From Planctomycetes bacterium syqfu (lineage in GTDB: Bacteria; Planctomycetota; Phycisphaerae; Phycisphaerales; Phycisphaeraceae), in the NCBI GenBank assembly GCA_020974905.1, contig CP087563.1:1550001-1614000 (forward strand): 64,000 bases of DNA, written 5' to 3'. This document shows positions 37,618-46,721 of this stretch, piece by piece; the stretch's first letter is position 1; each line of letters begins with the position of its first letter. The notes below the pieces were generated by a model. That model searched no databases and was not told the DNA's origin. It saw nothing but the letters and a program-made list of their open reading frames with translations. The translations under genes and the position numbers were made by a program.

Positions 37618-37839
37618 ATGCGAGACTTCAATAAAATCACCATCGGATTTTGCTTGCTGATGGGCATATCTCTGCTGCTGACTTTCCTGCCTGCTGCACT
37701 TAACGGACACTGGCTGGGGATCGTTGTATCAATGCTCGGATGTTTTGAGATCGGCTGGTCTGTTTGCGCGATTGCCACCTTCCGGCGCCCCCATGCCCCC
37801 CGTCGCCAGCCAACCGCCCCCAAAGACCGCATTGTGTAA
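37618..37839 (+). CDS. Small membrane protein
   Basis: 73 residues with two hydrophobic helices (ITIGFCLLMGISLLLTFLPA and LGIVVSMLGCFEIGWSVCAI) and a basic, Pro-rich tail. It is codirectional with and 24 bp after the ClpN-domain gene. No family is recognised. Confidence 0.55.
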   Translation: MRDFNKITIGFCLLMGISLLLTFLPAALNGHWLGIVVSMLGCFEIGWSVCAIATFRRPHAPRRQPTAPKDRIV

Positions 37840-38401
37840 TACTCCTGTTTATCAGACTTCTTCGCGTGACAATCCCCCTCAACTCAAGTATCCTTATGCA
37901 ACGGTCGAATACTGGAAGGAACCGTGTACAGTGACCAGTGGTCTGAGGCTGCCTTTTATTCACAGCCTTAAAGCGATGGTCAATCAATCGTGCAACTTCG
38001 CAGCACCTCGGGTGGTAAACCCTTGAGATTGCCGAATTTGCAACTGATTGAACACCGTCAGCCGGGCAACTGGGCATCGACCTTCAGGGAAACGATAAAA
38101 CCAATTAAAACCTCAGCTTATGGATGAGCTGGAGAAAACGAAACAATAGCAAACTGTCCGCATGAGTTCAGCTGAACGCGACCACCTTCCCGCGATGTAG
38201 GCCTGACGCATGCACAAAACAACCGGCAATTGGCCAGCATGACTGACCTGACAACCCCATCTTTTGCCACAATTCCAGCAAGCTCAAAACACTCTGTGAT
38301 GAGTCGGAACTGTGTCCCAACGCCATACACGCATGCCGTGTCAGCGATCCTGTCAGACCATCCAACGCTGCTCATCGCCCCAATCACAAGAAGCACATGT
38401 C
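37840..38401 (+). promoter_or_regulatory. Long leader region upstream of the RNase E/G gene
   Basis: 562 bp without a convincing gene, immediately upstream of rne. It includes a small hairpin CAGCT/AGCTG near 38113-38132. In E. coli the rne leader mediates autoregulation by RNase E cleavage; a similar role here is only suggested by the length and position. Confidence 0.35.
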
Positions 38402-41056
38402 ATGTCACAACGTCAAATGTTGATCAACTACATTCCCGGCGAGGAATGTCGTATCGCCATCAATGAAGATGGTAAACTCGAAGAACTTTATCACGAAAGA
38501 GCCAGCGTCGAATCGCACGTTGGCAACATCTACAAGGGACGCATCACCAATGTCGAGCCGGCCATCCAGGCTGCCTTCGTGGACTTCGGTGCCGAACGCA
38601 ACGGCTTTCTGCATATCACCGACCTGCATCCCAAGTTCTTCCCCGGCTCAGCCAAAGAGGAATTCGAACGCGTTGGCAAGAAAACGCCCCACCGTGACCG
38701 CCCCCTGATTCAGAACTGTCTCAAACGCGGCCAGGAAATTCTCGTTCAAGTTCTCAAAGAAGGCATCGGCACCAAAGGCCCCACCCTCACCAGCTATCTC
38801 TCGATTCCCGGTCGGTATCTGGTGATGATGCCGGACATGCAGCGACTGGGCGTCTCCCGCAAAGTCGAAGATGACGATGCCCGTCGTGAAGTCCGTAAAA
38901 TTCTCGATGAACTCGATCCGCCGGAAGGTTTCGGTTTCATTGTCCGCACCGCAGGCATGGGGCGAAACAAAACTGAACTCAAACGTGACCTGGCCTACCT
39001 CACCCGTCTGTGGAAGATGATTGAGAAGCGTCGCAAGCAAGTCAAAGTCGGCGAGTTGTATGTCGAAAGTGACCTGATCATTCGCACACTCCGCGATCTG
39101 TTCTCCACGGACATTGATCGCGTGGTGATTGATCATCCCGTTGCCGCCAAACGTGCCAGCGACTTTTTGAGCATTATCAATCCGCGTGCCGGTTCCAAGG
39201 TGTTTGTCTACAACGAACCCACGCCGATCTTCCATCGCTTCGGCATTGAAAAACAGATTGACACCATTCACGCGCGCACCGTCCCCATGCCCGGTGGCGG
39301 GAGTCTCGTGATTGATCAGACCGAAGCCCTGGTTGCCATCGACGTGAACTCCGGCCGCATGCGTAACAACAAAGACGCGGAGACCACTGCCTACAAAACC
39401 AACCAGGAAGCCGTCGACGAAATCTGTCGTCAACTGCGTCTTCGCGACATGGGTGGCGTGGTGGTTTGCGACTTCATTGACATGCGTGACCCCAAAAGAC
39501 GTCGCGCCATTGAATCCCGCTTCCGTGAAAATCTCAAGAAAGACCGTGCCAAGACCAAGGTGCTTGCGATCAACCAGTTCGGCATTCTTGCACTCACACG
39601 TCAGCGCATGCGTCCATCGCTGAACTCCGCACTCTTTGCCACCTGTGCACATTGCGATGGTGATGGTGTAATCAAGAATCCCGAGTCCGTGGTGCTGCAT
39701 GTCATGCGTCGCCTGGCGTTGGTGATTCACCGGCCTGAAGTCGTGCGTGTGGAACTTGCCATCAGTCCCGACGTGGCATTCCAACTGCTTAACAAGAAGC
39801 GAAAACACCTTGTCATACTCGAACAAAAGCACAACGCAACCGTCCTCGTTCGCGTGCATGGCAAGACGAAAATCGACGAAGTGGACATCATCGCCTACGA
39901 CGATCGTGGCGGCGTAGTCAACGTTGATTCCCAGAAACAATCCTCAGACAACGTCGAATTGATCCAGCTTAAGAGCAACGAAGCACTCCCCGACGAACTG
40001 CTTGATGATGCTGACGAACAGATCGAACACGTCGAACCTCAAGAGGAAGAACTCGAAGGTGATTCGCATCTGTCGGTTGATCTGGATGTAGAAGACACCG
40101 ACACCAAGTCCGATGAGCAGCAGGAGAAATCCGAAGGTTCAGGGCGCAAGCGTCGCCGTCGTCGTGGCGGTCGCCGTCGCAACAAGAATCGTGATCGTGC
40201 TGAGAGTCAGAATGCTGAATCCAATGGCGGCGATCAGCCATCACAAGATCAGGACAAGCCCAAAGACGAAGCCAAACAGGAAGAACCTGCCCGGGAGTCC
40301 GTACAGGCCAAGTCCGACGATCAGCCCAAAGCCGAAGGCGAATCCGAGAAGGATGGCCATTCGGAAAATGGCGGTTCATCCCGCAAGCGTCGCCGACGTC
40401 GCCGTGGACGCGGTCGGGGCAATCGTGATCGTGACCAGCAGCAGGACCATGCCAACGCTGGTGATGACAAGCAGCCACAGGAAGCCAAGTCCAACCACGA
40501 CTCAGGTGATCGTGACCGCCCACGCCATGATCAACCCAATCGTCCCAACAACAATCAACCGCGTCAGCAGGATCGCGGGCAAGATCGCTCGCAGGCTCAG
40601 GATAAATCTCAGGATAAACCTCAGCCCAAGTCTGAAACCAAACCTGATCCCAAGCCACAGGCTTCGTCTGATTCCAAGTCCGAGCCGGTGAAGCAGAATC
40701 AACCTGCTTCGACTCAATCCGAAACCCCCAAGGATTCACAGCCCAAGGCCGAATCAACTGAGAAGTCCGACGACGCGCCCAAGAAAAAGGTGACGCGGAA
40801 GAAGACCACACGCAAGAAGACCACGCGTAAAAAATCGACGAAAAAGGTCGCATCCAAAGCCCAAACCGACGACAATGCCGCATCGGACAACACGTCTGAA
40901 AAACCGGCGGAGAAGTCCGACGCGAAACCGTCAAGCCGCGGCTACACCAACCGTCGTCGCAAGAAGTCCGCCTCACGCAAGACCGCTGATGCAACCGAAG
41001 GCAACAAGACAGAAACCAAGTCCCAACCCTCGGCCACTCCTGCAGCGGATGCTTGA
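38402..41056 (+). CDS. rne: Ribonuclease E/G
   Basis: Endoribonuclease for mRNA decay and rRNA/tRNA processing. 884 residues from ATG 38402 (MSQRQMLINYIPGEECRIAI); upstream in-frame codons do not look coding. The S1 RNA-binding domain is at about 35-120 (GNIYKGRITNVEPAIQAAFV). The catalytic Asp pair is in VAIDVNSG (about 310-317) and VVVCDFIDM (about 351-359). The Zn-link is CAHCDGDG (about 414-421), all at E. coli-like positions. From about 530 the tail is disordered: an acidic block, then clusters such as GRKRRRRRGGRRRNKNRDR and many Lys/Thr/Ser-rich repeats. It may be a degradosome scaffold or RNA-binding arm. Confidence 0.95.
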   Translation: MSQRQMLINYIPGEECRIAINEDGKLEELYHERASVESHVGNIYKGRITNVEPAIQAAFVDFGAERNGFLHITDLHPKFFPGSAKEEFERVGKKTPHRDRPLIQNCLKRGQEILVQVLKEGIGTKGPTLTSYLSIPGRYLVMMPDMQRLGVSRKVEDDDARREVRKILDELDPPEGFGFIVRTAGMGRNKTELKRDLAYLTRLWKMIEKRRKQVKVGELYVESDLIIRTLRDLFSTDIDRVVIDHPVAAKRASDFLSIINPRAGSKVFVYNEPTPIFHRFGIEKQIDTIHARTVPMPGGGSLVIDQTEALVAIDVNSGRMRNNKDAETTAYKTNQEAVDEICRQLRLRDMGGVVVCDFIDMRDPKRRRAIESRFRENLKKDRAKTKVLAINQFGILALTRQRMRPSLNSALFATCAHCDGDGVIKNPESVVLHVMRRLALVIHRPEVVRVELAISPDVAFQLLNKKRKHLVILEQKHNATVLVRVHGKTKIDEVDIIAYDDRGGVVNVDSQKQSSDNVELIQLKSNEALPDELLDDADEQIEHVEPQEEELEGDSHLSVDLDVEDTDTKSDEQQEKSEGSGRKRRRRRGGRRRNKNRDRAESQNAESNGGDQPSQDQDKPKDEAKQEEPARESVQAKSDDQPKAEGESEKDGHSENGGSSRKRRRRRRGRGRGNRDRDQQQDHANAGDDKQPQEAKSNHDSGDRDRPRHDQPNRPNNNQPRQQDRGQDRSQAQDKSQDKPQPKSETKPDPKPQASSDSKSEPVKQNQPASTQSETPKDSQPKAESTEKSDDAPKKKVTRKKTTRKKTTRKKSTKKVASKAQTDDNAASDNTSEKPAEKSDAKPSSRGYTNRRRKKSASRKTADATEGNKTETKSQPSATPAADA

Positions 41057-41090
41057 TTGATTTAGAGGTTTTCACAGGTATGAAGCAGGC

Positions 41091-42287
41091 ATGAGTCAGA
41101 ACGACAAACAACCCAAGGCCCCACGCAAACTGATCGTGCTCGGTTCCACGGGCAGCATCGGCACGAACACGCTTGATGTAGTCAGCCACCTCAAAGGCAC
41201 CAGCCATGCATTGGAAGTCGTCGGACTCGCTGCCGGTCGCAATGTCGATCTGCTCATCAAGCAGGCTCGCGAGTTTGACGTCAAACACGTCGCCATCGCC
41301 GACGCCAGTCTTGCTTCACAAATCAAAGAAGCAATTCCAGGTGTCACCGTTTTTGCGGGTGAAAAGTCCGCGTTGGAATTGGTCCAAGCGGTCGAAGCCC
41401 AGGAGTTGGTCGCTGCGGTGGTGGGTTCTGCCGGTCTTCCTGCAACGATGTGTGCTGCCAGGCGTGGGATGACCATCGGTCTTGCCAACAAGGAAACGCT
41501 GGTTGCCGCCGGCTCGATTGTCACGCCCGCCATCCGTGAGCACAACGCCAAGCTTATCCCCGTTGACAGTGAACACTCAGCCATCTTCCAATGTCTGGAT
41601 GGCCAGCAAGGTCAAGCCGTCAAACGCATCGTTCTCACCGCATCGGGTGGTCCATTCCGCGAAGCGACCAAAGAACAGATTCAAAACGCAACTGTCGCCG
41701 AAGCACTCAATCACCCCACATGGGACATGGGCCCGAAGATCACCATCGACTCAGCTTCGATGATGAACAAGGCGCTTGAAATTATTGAGGCCCATTGGCT
41801 GTTTGATTTACCGTCGGACAAGATTGATGTGATCATTCACCCGCAATCTGTGGTCCACAGCTTCGTTGAGTTTGCAGATAACAGCATTCTCGCCCAGCTC
41901 GGCCCGCCGGACATGCGTACGCCGATTCAATATGCTTTGACTTACCCGCAACGACTTGAGGGGTGTAGTCGGTATATGGATTGGACGGAGTTGTCCGGTC
42001 TGACATTCCAGCCACCGGATCATGATCGATTTGGTGCGTTGAAACTGGCGTATGAAGTCATTGATGCTGGCGGGACCGCTGGTGCGATTTTCAATGCTGC
42101 CAACGAAGCCGCGGTTGACGCGTTTCTCAAGGAGAAGATTCGCTTCGGCCAGATTACCGAACTGGTGGCCCAAGCGCTCAGCGCGATACCCACCCGCCCC
42201 GTGGACTGCCTGGAGACTGCCCTGGAAGCAGACCAGCAAGCCAGAGACTACGTGAATAACACTGTGAAAAAGACAGTTTTGATGTAA
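41091..42287 (+). CDS. dxr: 1-deoxy-D-xylulose 5-phosphate reductoisomerase
   Basis: Second committed step of the MEP isoprenoid pathway: rearranges and reduces DXP to MEP with NADPH. 398 residues, normal size. The NADPH-binding loop is LIVLGSTGSIGTNTLDVV (about 14-31). The substrate and metal region includes GLANKETLVAAG, PVDSEHSAIFQCL (metal Asp/Glu), LTASGGPFRE, HPTWDMGPKITIDSASMMNK and INAANEAAVDAFL-like FNAANEAAVDAFL. It follows rne by 34 bp and precedes rseP after a repeat, an order (dxr then rseP) found in many bacteria. Confidence 0.97.
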   Translation: MSQNDKQPKAPRKLIVLGSTGSIGTNTLDVVSHLKGTSHALEVVGLAAGRNVDLLIKQAREFDVKHVAIADASLASQIKEAIPGVTVFAGEKSALELVQAVEAQELVAAVVGSAGLPATMCAARRGMTIGLANKETLVAAGSIVTPAIREHNAKLIPVDSEHSAIFQCLDGQQGQAVKRIVLTASGGPFREATKEQIQNATVAEALNHPTWDMGPKITIDSASMMNKALEIIEAHWLFDLPSDKIDVIIHPQSVVHSFVEFADNSILAQLGPPDMRTPIQYALTYPQRLEGCSRYMDWTELSGLTFQPPDHDRFGALKLAYEVIDAGGTAGAIFNAANEAAVDAFLKEKIRFGQITELVAQALSAIPTRPVDCLETALEADQQARDYVNNTVKKTVLM

Positions 42288-42305
42288 AGGAAAACAGGGA
42301 TTTGT

Positions 42306-42472
42306 GATTAGGGATTAGGGATTAGGGAAAGGCCAATTTCCGTCACTCCCGCGAAGGCGGGAGTCCAGTGGTATGCAAGCGATATCAGCGAGTGTCACTG
42401 GATTCCCGCCTTCGCGGGAGTGACGCAATGTGTTTGTCTTTCCCTAATCCCAAATCCCTAATCCCTAGTCCC
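42306..42472. repeat. Large inverted repeat with paired-palindrome core
   Basis: Left arm has three GATTAGG-type heptads (42306-42331). The right arm has their complement, CCTAATCCC repeats (42438-42472). The recurring CGTCACTCCCGC core lies at 42341-42425. The whole could fold into one long hairpin between dxr and rseP. Confidence 0.75.
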
Positions 42473-42482
42473 TCACCAAACG

Positions 42483-44615
42483 ATGCTTTCATCCCTCCTC
42501 GACAACTTCGGCCCGACGCTGGCGATTATTCTCGGCTTCGGATTCATCATCTTTGTCCATGAACTGGGTCACTTCCTCGTTGCCAAGGCGGTGGGGATCA
42601 AGTGCACGCAGTTCGCGATCGGCTTTGGGCAAAGTCTGCTGACCTTCCGCAAGGGTTTGGGTTGGCGTGTGGGGACCACGGAAAAAGAGTACGACAAGAA
42701 GCTTCGCGATCATGCACTGCAAAAACGCAATGTCAGTGATGAAGATAAAGAAGAAGCCCAGGTTACTGACAAGCAACTTGAAGAAGCACGTGTCGAACTT
42801 GGCTACGGTGAAACCGAATACCGACTCAACTGGATGCCGCTGGGTGGCTACGTGAAAATGCTCGGCCAGGAAGACATGGACCCGGCAGCGATGAGCGATG
42901 ACCCACGGTCCTTCAATCGCAAACCGATCTGGGCGCGTGCCTGTGTCATCAGTGCGGGCGTGGTCATGAACCTGATCTTCGGCCTGGTGTTTTTCGTCAT
43001 CGCCTTCCTGGCTGGTGTCGAATTCCCCCCTGCCATCGTTGGGCAAACTGATCCGACTGGTGTCGCTGCCATTGCCTATCCCAATGAACATCCCGATGAC
43101 CCCGCGTACAAAGGCCTGCAACCCGGTGACCGTATCGTCAGCATTGACGATAAACCGGTCACTGACATGATGCAGGTGGCAATCAAGGTCGCGCTTGCCA
43201 ATCCTGGTACCGCGTTGAACATGACCATCGAACGTGATGGCGAAGAGGCACCGCTGCACTATGTCATGACGCCCCAAGTCAGCGAGCAAAGTCAGCAACT
43301 ACTGAGTATCGGCATCCAGCCGCCCATGTCGCTGGAAGTACTCGAACCGGGGAAAAAAGGGACACTGCCTCCACTGCTCGCTGAAGCGGGTGTCAAGCCC
43401 GGCATGTCCGTCGTCGCAGTCGATGGCAAACCGGTCACGCGCTTTGATCAATTCGAAAAAGGCGTCACCGATGCCATGGGCAAACAGGTCACTGTCGCCT
43501 TTGCTTCCGCTGATGACAAAGAGCATATCTATGTCTATGCCAAAGCCTCACCGCGCCTGACATTCACCCAAGAAAACCCCATCCCCAATCTCATGGGCAT
43601 GATCCCGGCAACGCGCATCCAACGCGTCATGGCAGACTCCGTCGCCCAGGAACTGGGACTCCAACCCGGTGACATCATCACCAACCTCGGCAGTACGCAA
43701 TACCCGAGCATCGACAAGGTGCCCCAGATCGTCAACCCGGCGAATGGTTCGGTGAGTCAGGATGGCGCGCTGAGTATGAAGGTGCTTCGCGATGGCAAAA
43801 TCATTGCCATGGACAGCGTCCAGCCGCGCAACGGCATGCTCGGGATCTCCATGGATCTGGCTGTGGACCACGCGGTCATCAGTCGCGTCCTGCCCGACTC
43901 CCCCATGGCCCAGCTCAAACTCACGCCTGGTTCCGTCATCAAATCGCTGAATGAAAATCCGGTGAACAACTTCGCGGAATTACAGATCGGCCTGCAGAAA
44001 CTCTGTAAGGAAGCCAACGGCCCGATTGAAGTGTTCATCGGTTATGAAATGAACGTCAAGGACAACCCCACCTTTGTCCGCAAGATTTCACTTGATCAGC
44101 AGTCCGTCGAACTCATTGCCAATGCCAATTGGGCGCTGCCCAGCGAATTGATCACCGGCTCGGAGTTGGCGTTTGGTCAACAGAAAATTCTTGTCCAGGC
44201 CAACGATCCCATGGAAGCCATCGGCCTGGGGATCACCAAGACGCATCAATTCATGGTCCAAACCTACATCACCATCGCGCGCCTTTTCCAAGGCACCGTG
44301 CAGGCCAAACACCTGCGTGGTCCGGTGGGGATTCTGGATGAAGGTCGCCGCATCGCCAGGCAAGGTTGGCCGTACCTGATGTTCTTCCTTGGACTCATCA
44401 GCGTGAACCTGGTGGTGATCAACTTCCTGCCGATCCCGATTGTGGATGGCGGCTTGATGGTGTTCCTGATTGTTGAAAAGATCAAGGGTTCGCCGGTGAG
44501 CGCCCGCGTGCAGACGGCTGCCATGGTGGTGGGTTTGGTGCTCATTGCAAGCATCTTCCTGATCACGTTGTTCTACGATGTGTCACGACTGGGCTTTTTC
44601 AGCAAGTTGTTCTAA
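42483..44615 (+). CDS. rseP: RseP-type site-2 protease with four PDZ domains
   Basis: Intramembrane zinc metalloprotease that cleaves anti-sigma factors or signal-peptide remnants. 710 residues, well above the roughly 450 of E. coli RseP. HELGH at 26-30 lies in the first membrane helix, and the second metal-ligand motif NFLPIPIVDGG is near 655-665. The PDZ-like GxxPGD/PG units appear four times: LQPGDRIVSIDDKPV (about 212-226), VKPGMSVVAVDGKPV (about 304-318), LQPGDIITNLGSTQ (about 393-406) and LTPGSVIKSLNENPV (about 480-494). An extra charged loop (about 65-110) follows the first helix. Confidence 0.93.
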   Translation: MLSSLLDNFGPTLAIILGFGFIIFVHELGHFLVAKAVGIKCTQFAIGFGQSLLTFRKGLGWRVGTTEKEYDKKLRDHALQKRNVSDEDKEEAQVTDKQLEEARVELGYGETEYRLNWMPLGGYVKMLGQEDMDPAAMSDDPRSFNRKPIWARACVISAGVVMNLIFGLVFFVIAFLAGVEFPPAIVGQTDPTGVAAIAYPNEHPDDPAYKGLQPGDRIVSIDDKPVTDMMQVAIKVALANPGTALNMTIERDGEEAPLHYVMTPQVSEQSQQLLSIGIQPPMSLEVLEPGKKGTLPPLLAEAGVKPGMSVVAVDGKPVTRFDQFEKGVTDAMGKQVTVAFASADDKEHIYVYAKASPRLTFTQENPIPNLMGMIPATRIQRVMADSVAQELGLQPGDIITNLGSTQYPSIDKVPQIVNPANGSVSQDGALSMKVLRDGKIIAMDSVQPRNGMLGISMDLAVDHAVISRVLPDSPMAQLKLTPGSVIKSLNENPVNNFAELQIGLQKLCKEANGPIEVFIGYEMNVKDNPTFVRKISLDQQSVELIANANWALPSELITGSELAFGQQKILVQANDPMEAIGLGITKTHQFMVQTYITIARLFQGTVQAKHLRGPVGILDEGRRIARQGWPYLMFFLGLISVNLVVINFLPIPIVDGGLMVFLIVEKIKGSPVSARVQTAAMVVGLVLIASIFLITLFYDVSRLGFFSKLF

Positions 44616-44814
44616 AGACCAACGCACGTGTTGCGTATTGAATCGCATCAGGCGAGCCGCCGTGTGTCACGGCGGGTAAATCGCAGCAAGTTTGAAGCGA
44701 CGCTCGATCATGCAATCATGCTTGAGTGGATGTTCAAACATGGCAAGACAGGCGATTTGCAGGTAAAATATTCGCTTTGTCTTCAAGACGGTCTGACCAT
44801 ACGGAGTTGTTGCT
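44616..44814. other. Intergenic region with a repeat end
   Basis: Contains CAGGCGAGCCGCCGTGTGTC at about 44649, followed by CACGGCGG, resembling one end of the inverted-repeat element at 53964-54101. No matching second end is seen. Confidence 0.4.
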
Positions 44815-45240
44815 TTGTCACGAACAAGATTACTGGTTGCAGTGAGTTCCCCGTGGGCAAGTGAACGCCTGCTGCCACGCATCGTGGACCTGGCGCACCG
44901 CCTGGAAGCTGACACCGTGGTCACGCATGTTGCCCATCCCCTGGGTGATGACGAATCCGAATCCGATGCCAAGACACGTGGCGATCAAACGCTCAAGCTC
45001 CTCGTCGACGGTTTAGCTGATGCAGGCATTGGCTCACAAAGCGTGATGCTCTATTCCGACGACATCCCCAAAGCCCTGCTCAACACCGCCCGTAACCAGG
45101 AATGCACCATGATCGTCATGGGCTTAACCGGCAAAGGCATGCTCAAACGCCTTTTGGATGGTGATGTGCCGACAAACCTGCTGCGGCAGGCGGATATCCC
45201 TGTGCTGATCTTCCCTTCGAATTGGGAAGGTGAGATTTGA
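44815..45240 (+). CDS. Universal stress protein family protein
   Basis: 141 residues from TTG 44815, with GGAG 8 bases upstream. The alpha/beta fold is of UspA type: TRLLVAVSSPWASERLLPRI at the start, IPKALLNTARNQECTMIVMG, then TGKGMLKRLLDGDVPTNLLR and ADIPVLIFP at the end. The ATP-binding G-x2-G-x9-G(S/T) motif is only partly kept (GLTGKGMLKRLLDGDVPT), so nucleotide binding is uncertain. Cytoplasmic. Confidence 0.85.
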   Translation: MSRTRLLVAVSSPWASERLLPRIVDLAHRLEADTVVTHVAHPLGDDESESDAKTRGDQTLKLLVDGLADAGIGSQSVMLYSDDIPKALLNTARNQECTMIVMGLTGKGMLKRLLDGDVPTNLLRQADIPVLIFPSNWEGEI

Positions 45241-45275
45241 GCCTTTTTTGAGCTTTTGGTTTTCGTGCGGTTATG

Positions 45276-46008
45276 TTTTTAACACGAAGGCACGAAGGAC
45301 GCGAAGGTCACGAAGACAAGGCAGACAAGACATTTTTTCAACGCAGAGACGCAGAGGACTCAGAGTTAAGAGAGAGTTTTAATATCTAATCAGTTTAGGG
45401 ATCGATTGCGATAACAAGTGTTGGCACCAAGTAAGCACTTGTGACAGATTCAATTTTTCTTTTTGTACTCTTCAATGAACAATGCCAAGAATGCCCAAAG
45501 CTTTTGGGTGTACCAGTTGCGATAATAATCGCAGCAGGTATGTGACCATTTGAATAGTCTGCAAGAAATTCAAAAAAGTCAGGAAAAACCAACCGTTCAT
45601 GACCAATCTCAATTTCAATCGGCAGATTGTCTTTCAACAAGTCATATTTCATTCCCGGAACAGAATAAGCTGGCTGTTCTTCTTTCCATCCTTTATCAAT
45701 AAACCATGATTTAATTTGGTTTGAGAGCTGTCGCTGCTTTTTACCGTTTGCACTCAAATCTAATAAATTATCACCATGACTTAATATTGAGTATATTTCA
45801 GACATGTGTTCCGGAAACAATGCAGTTAAAATTGCTTTTGCATTTCAATAATCATATTCATCAACAATTTTCATAGTGCCCCCAGCATACAGTTGTATTT
45901 ATCAGTGATGTTCGCGCGACGATTATCACTCTGATCTTGGCGGCTTTAAAGTGCATTAAAGGCCTTATCTTCGTGACCTTCGCGTCCTTCGCGCCTTCGC
46001 GTTAAAAA
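45276..46008. repeat. Inverted repeats flanking a nuclease-like remnant
   Basis: 41-bp arms at 45276-45316 and 45968-46008, built of ACGAAGG units (TTTTTAACACGAAGGCACGA and its near-exact inverse). They enclose an AT-rich segment with one gene remnant. Such a layout suggests insertion or homologous exchange at dispersed repeats. Confidence 0.7.
45395..45874 (-). pseudogene. Probable BglII-like restriction endonuclease, in-frame TGA at codon 10
   Basis: A frame from ATG 45874 reads MKIVDEYDY-stop-NAKAILTALFPEHMSEIYS, with TGA at 45847-45845. It then runs open to 45395 (159 codons in all). Translation could restart at TTG 45820 or ATG 45805. The core KYDLLKDNLPIEIEIG is a PD-(D/E)xK-like arrangement, followed by FPDFFEFLADYSNGHIPAAI and IATGTP. 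The arrangement recalls the BglII/BstYI restriction enzyme family; I am not certain. No methyltransferase gene is nearby. The gene is AT-rich compared with its neighbours, which suggests transfer. Confidence 0.5.
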
Positions 46009-46040
46009 CTCAAACGTACACAAACACAACCAAGACAGAA

Positions 46041-46721
46041 TCACTGATCCTCGACCACAAACACATCCACCATCGCAGGACCATGCACGCCGGTGATCAG
46101 GACGCCTTCGATGTCGGCGGTTTTGCTGGGGCCGGTGATGATGGCGATGCTGGCGGGCATTTGGGCTGCACTTAATCCGGAACGATCATTCCAGAAATCA
46201 ATCAGGTCAGCCATGATCTGGGATTTTTTCACGATCGCCAAATGCCAGGGCACGATCAGCGACATGCCACGCGTGTGGTTGGCACCAGATTGGCAGATGA
46301 GTGAACCTGTCTCGGCGATGGCGTTATGCACGTCGGTGATGCCAGCGTCCAAATCGAATTGAGCGTCGAGGCCTGCCTTACCTGTGACAGCTTTCCAATC
46401 GTGGAGTTCGAAGCCTGCGCTTTTGATGGCACTTTCGGTGGCAGTCGGGTCGGTCATGCTCACACCAAGTTTGCTGATATTTTCTTCACGGAGTCGTTGG
46501 GTGATCGTTGTGTAAAGTGAATCACCGGTGACCTTGTGCACCTTCATGCCGGTGGCCGTTGCCTTTTCGCAGAAGACCGAAAAGAGGTCGGCATCAGGCT
46601 GGACCAGTCTCGCGATGGATTCATCCACTTCGGGCGGTGTTGGCACGTTAGTGATGGTGCTGGTTCTGCCCAGTGGTTTATGCAGACGACTTAAAAAACT
46701 TTCTCGCGTGGAACGGGTCAT
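46041..46721 (-). CDS. lutC: Lactate utilization protein C (LUD domain)
   Basis: Part of the LutABC complex that oxidises L-lactate to pyruvate. 226 residues, starting at ATG 46721, which overlaps the lutB stop by one base (TGATG); a GTG just before is an alternative. The LUD domain shows KLGVSMTDPTATESAIKSAG, FDLDAGITDVHNAIAETGSL, VPWHLAIVKKSQIM and the terminal PSKTADIEGVLITGVHGPAM. Last gene of a tight leftward operon with lutA and lutB. Confidence 0.92.
   Translation of the reverse strand: MTRSTRESFLSRLHKPLGRTSTITNVPTPPEVDESIARLVQPDADLFSVFCEKATATGMKVHKVTGDSLYTTITQRLREENISKLGVSMTDPTATESAIKSAGFELHDWKAVTGKAGLDAQFDLDAGITDVHNAIAETGSLICQSGANHTRGMSLIVPWHLAIVKKSQIMADLIDFWNDRSGLSAAQMPASIAIITGPSKTADIEGVLITGVHGPAMVDVFVVEDQ

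Noticed and set aside
39969-41288. Long open frame antisense to the RNase E tail
   Set aside because: It is a shadow of the repetitive, GC-biased Arg/Lys/Asp codons of the rne tail; its translation is low-complexity with many Trp and Arg.
26441-45847. TGA read as tryptophan throughout the genome
   Set aside because: Two genes have in-frame TGA at probable Trp positions, but many intact genes here end in TGA (for example sppA, rne, lutB, glcD), so general reassignment is excluded.
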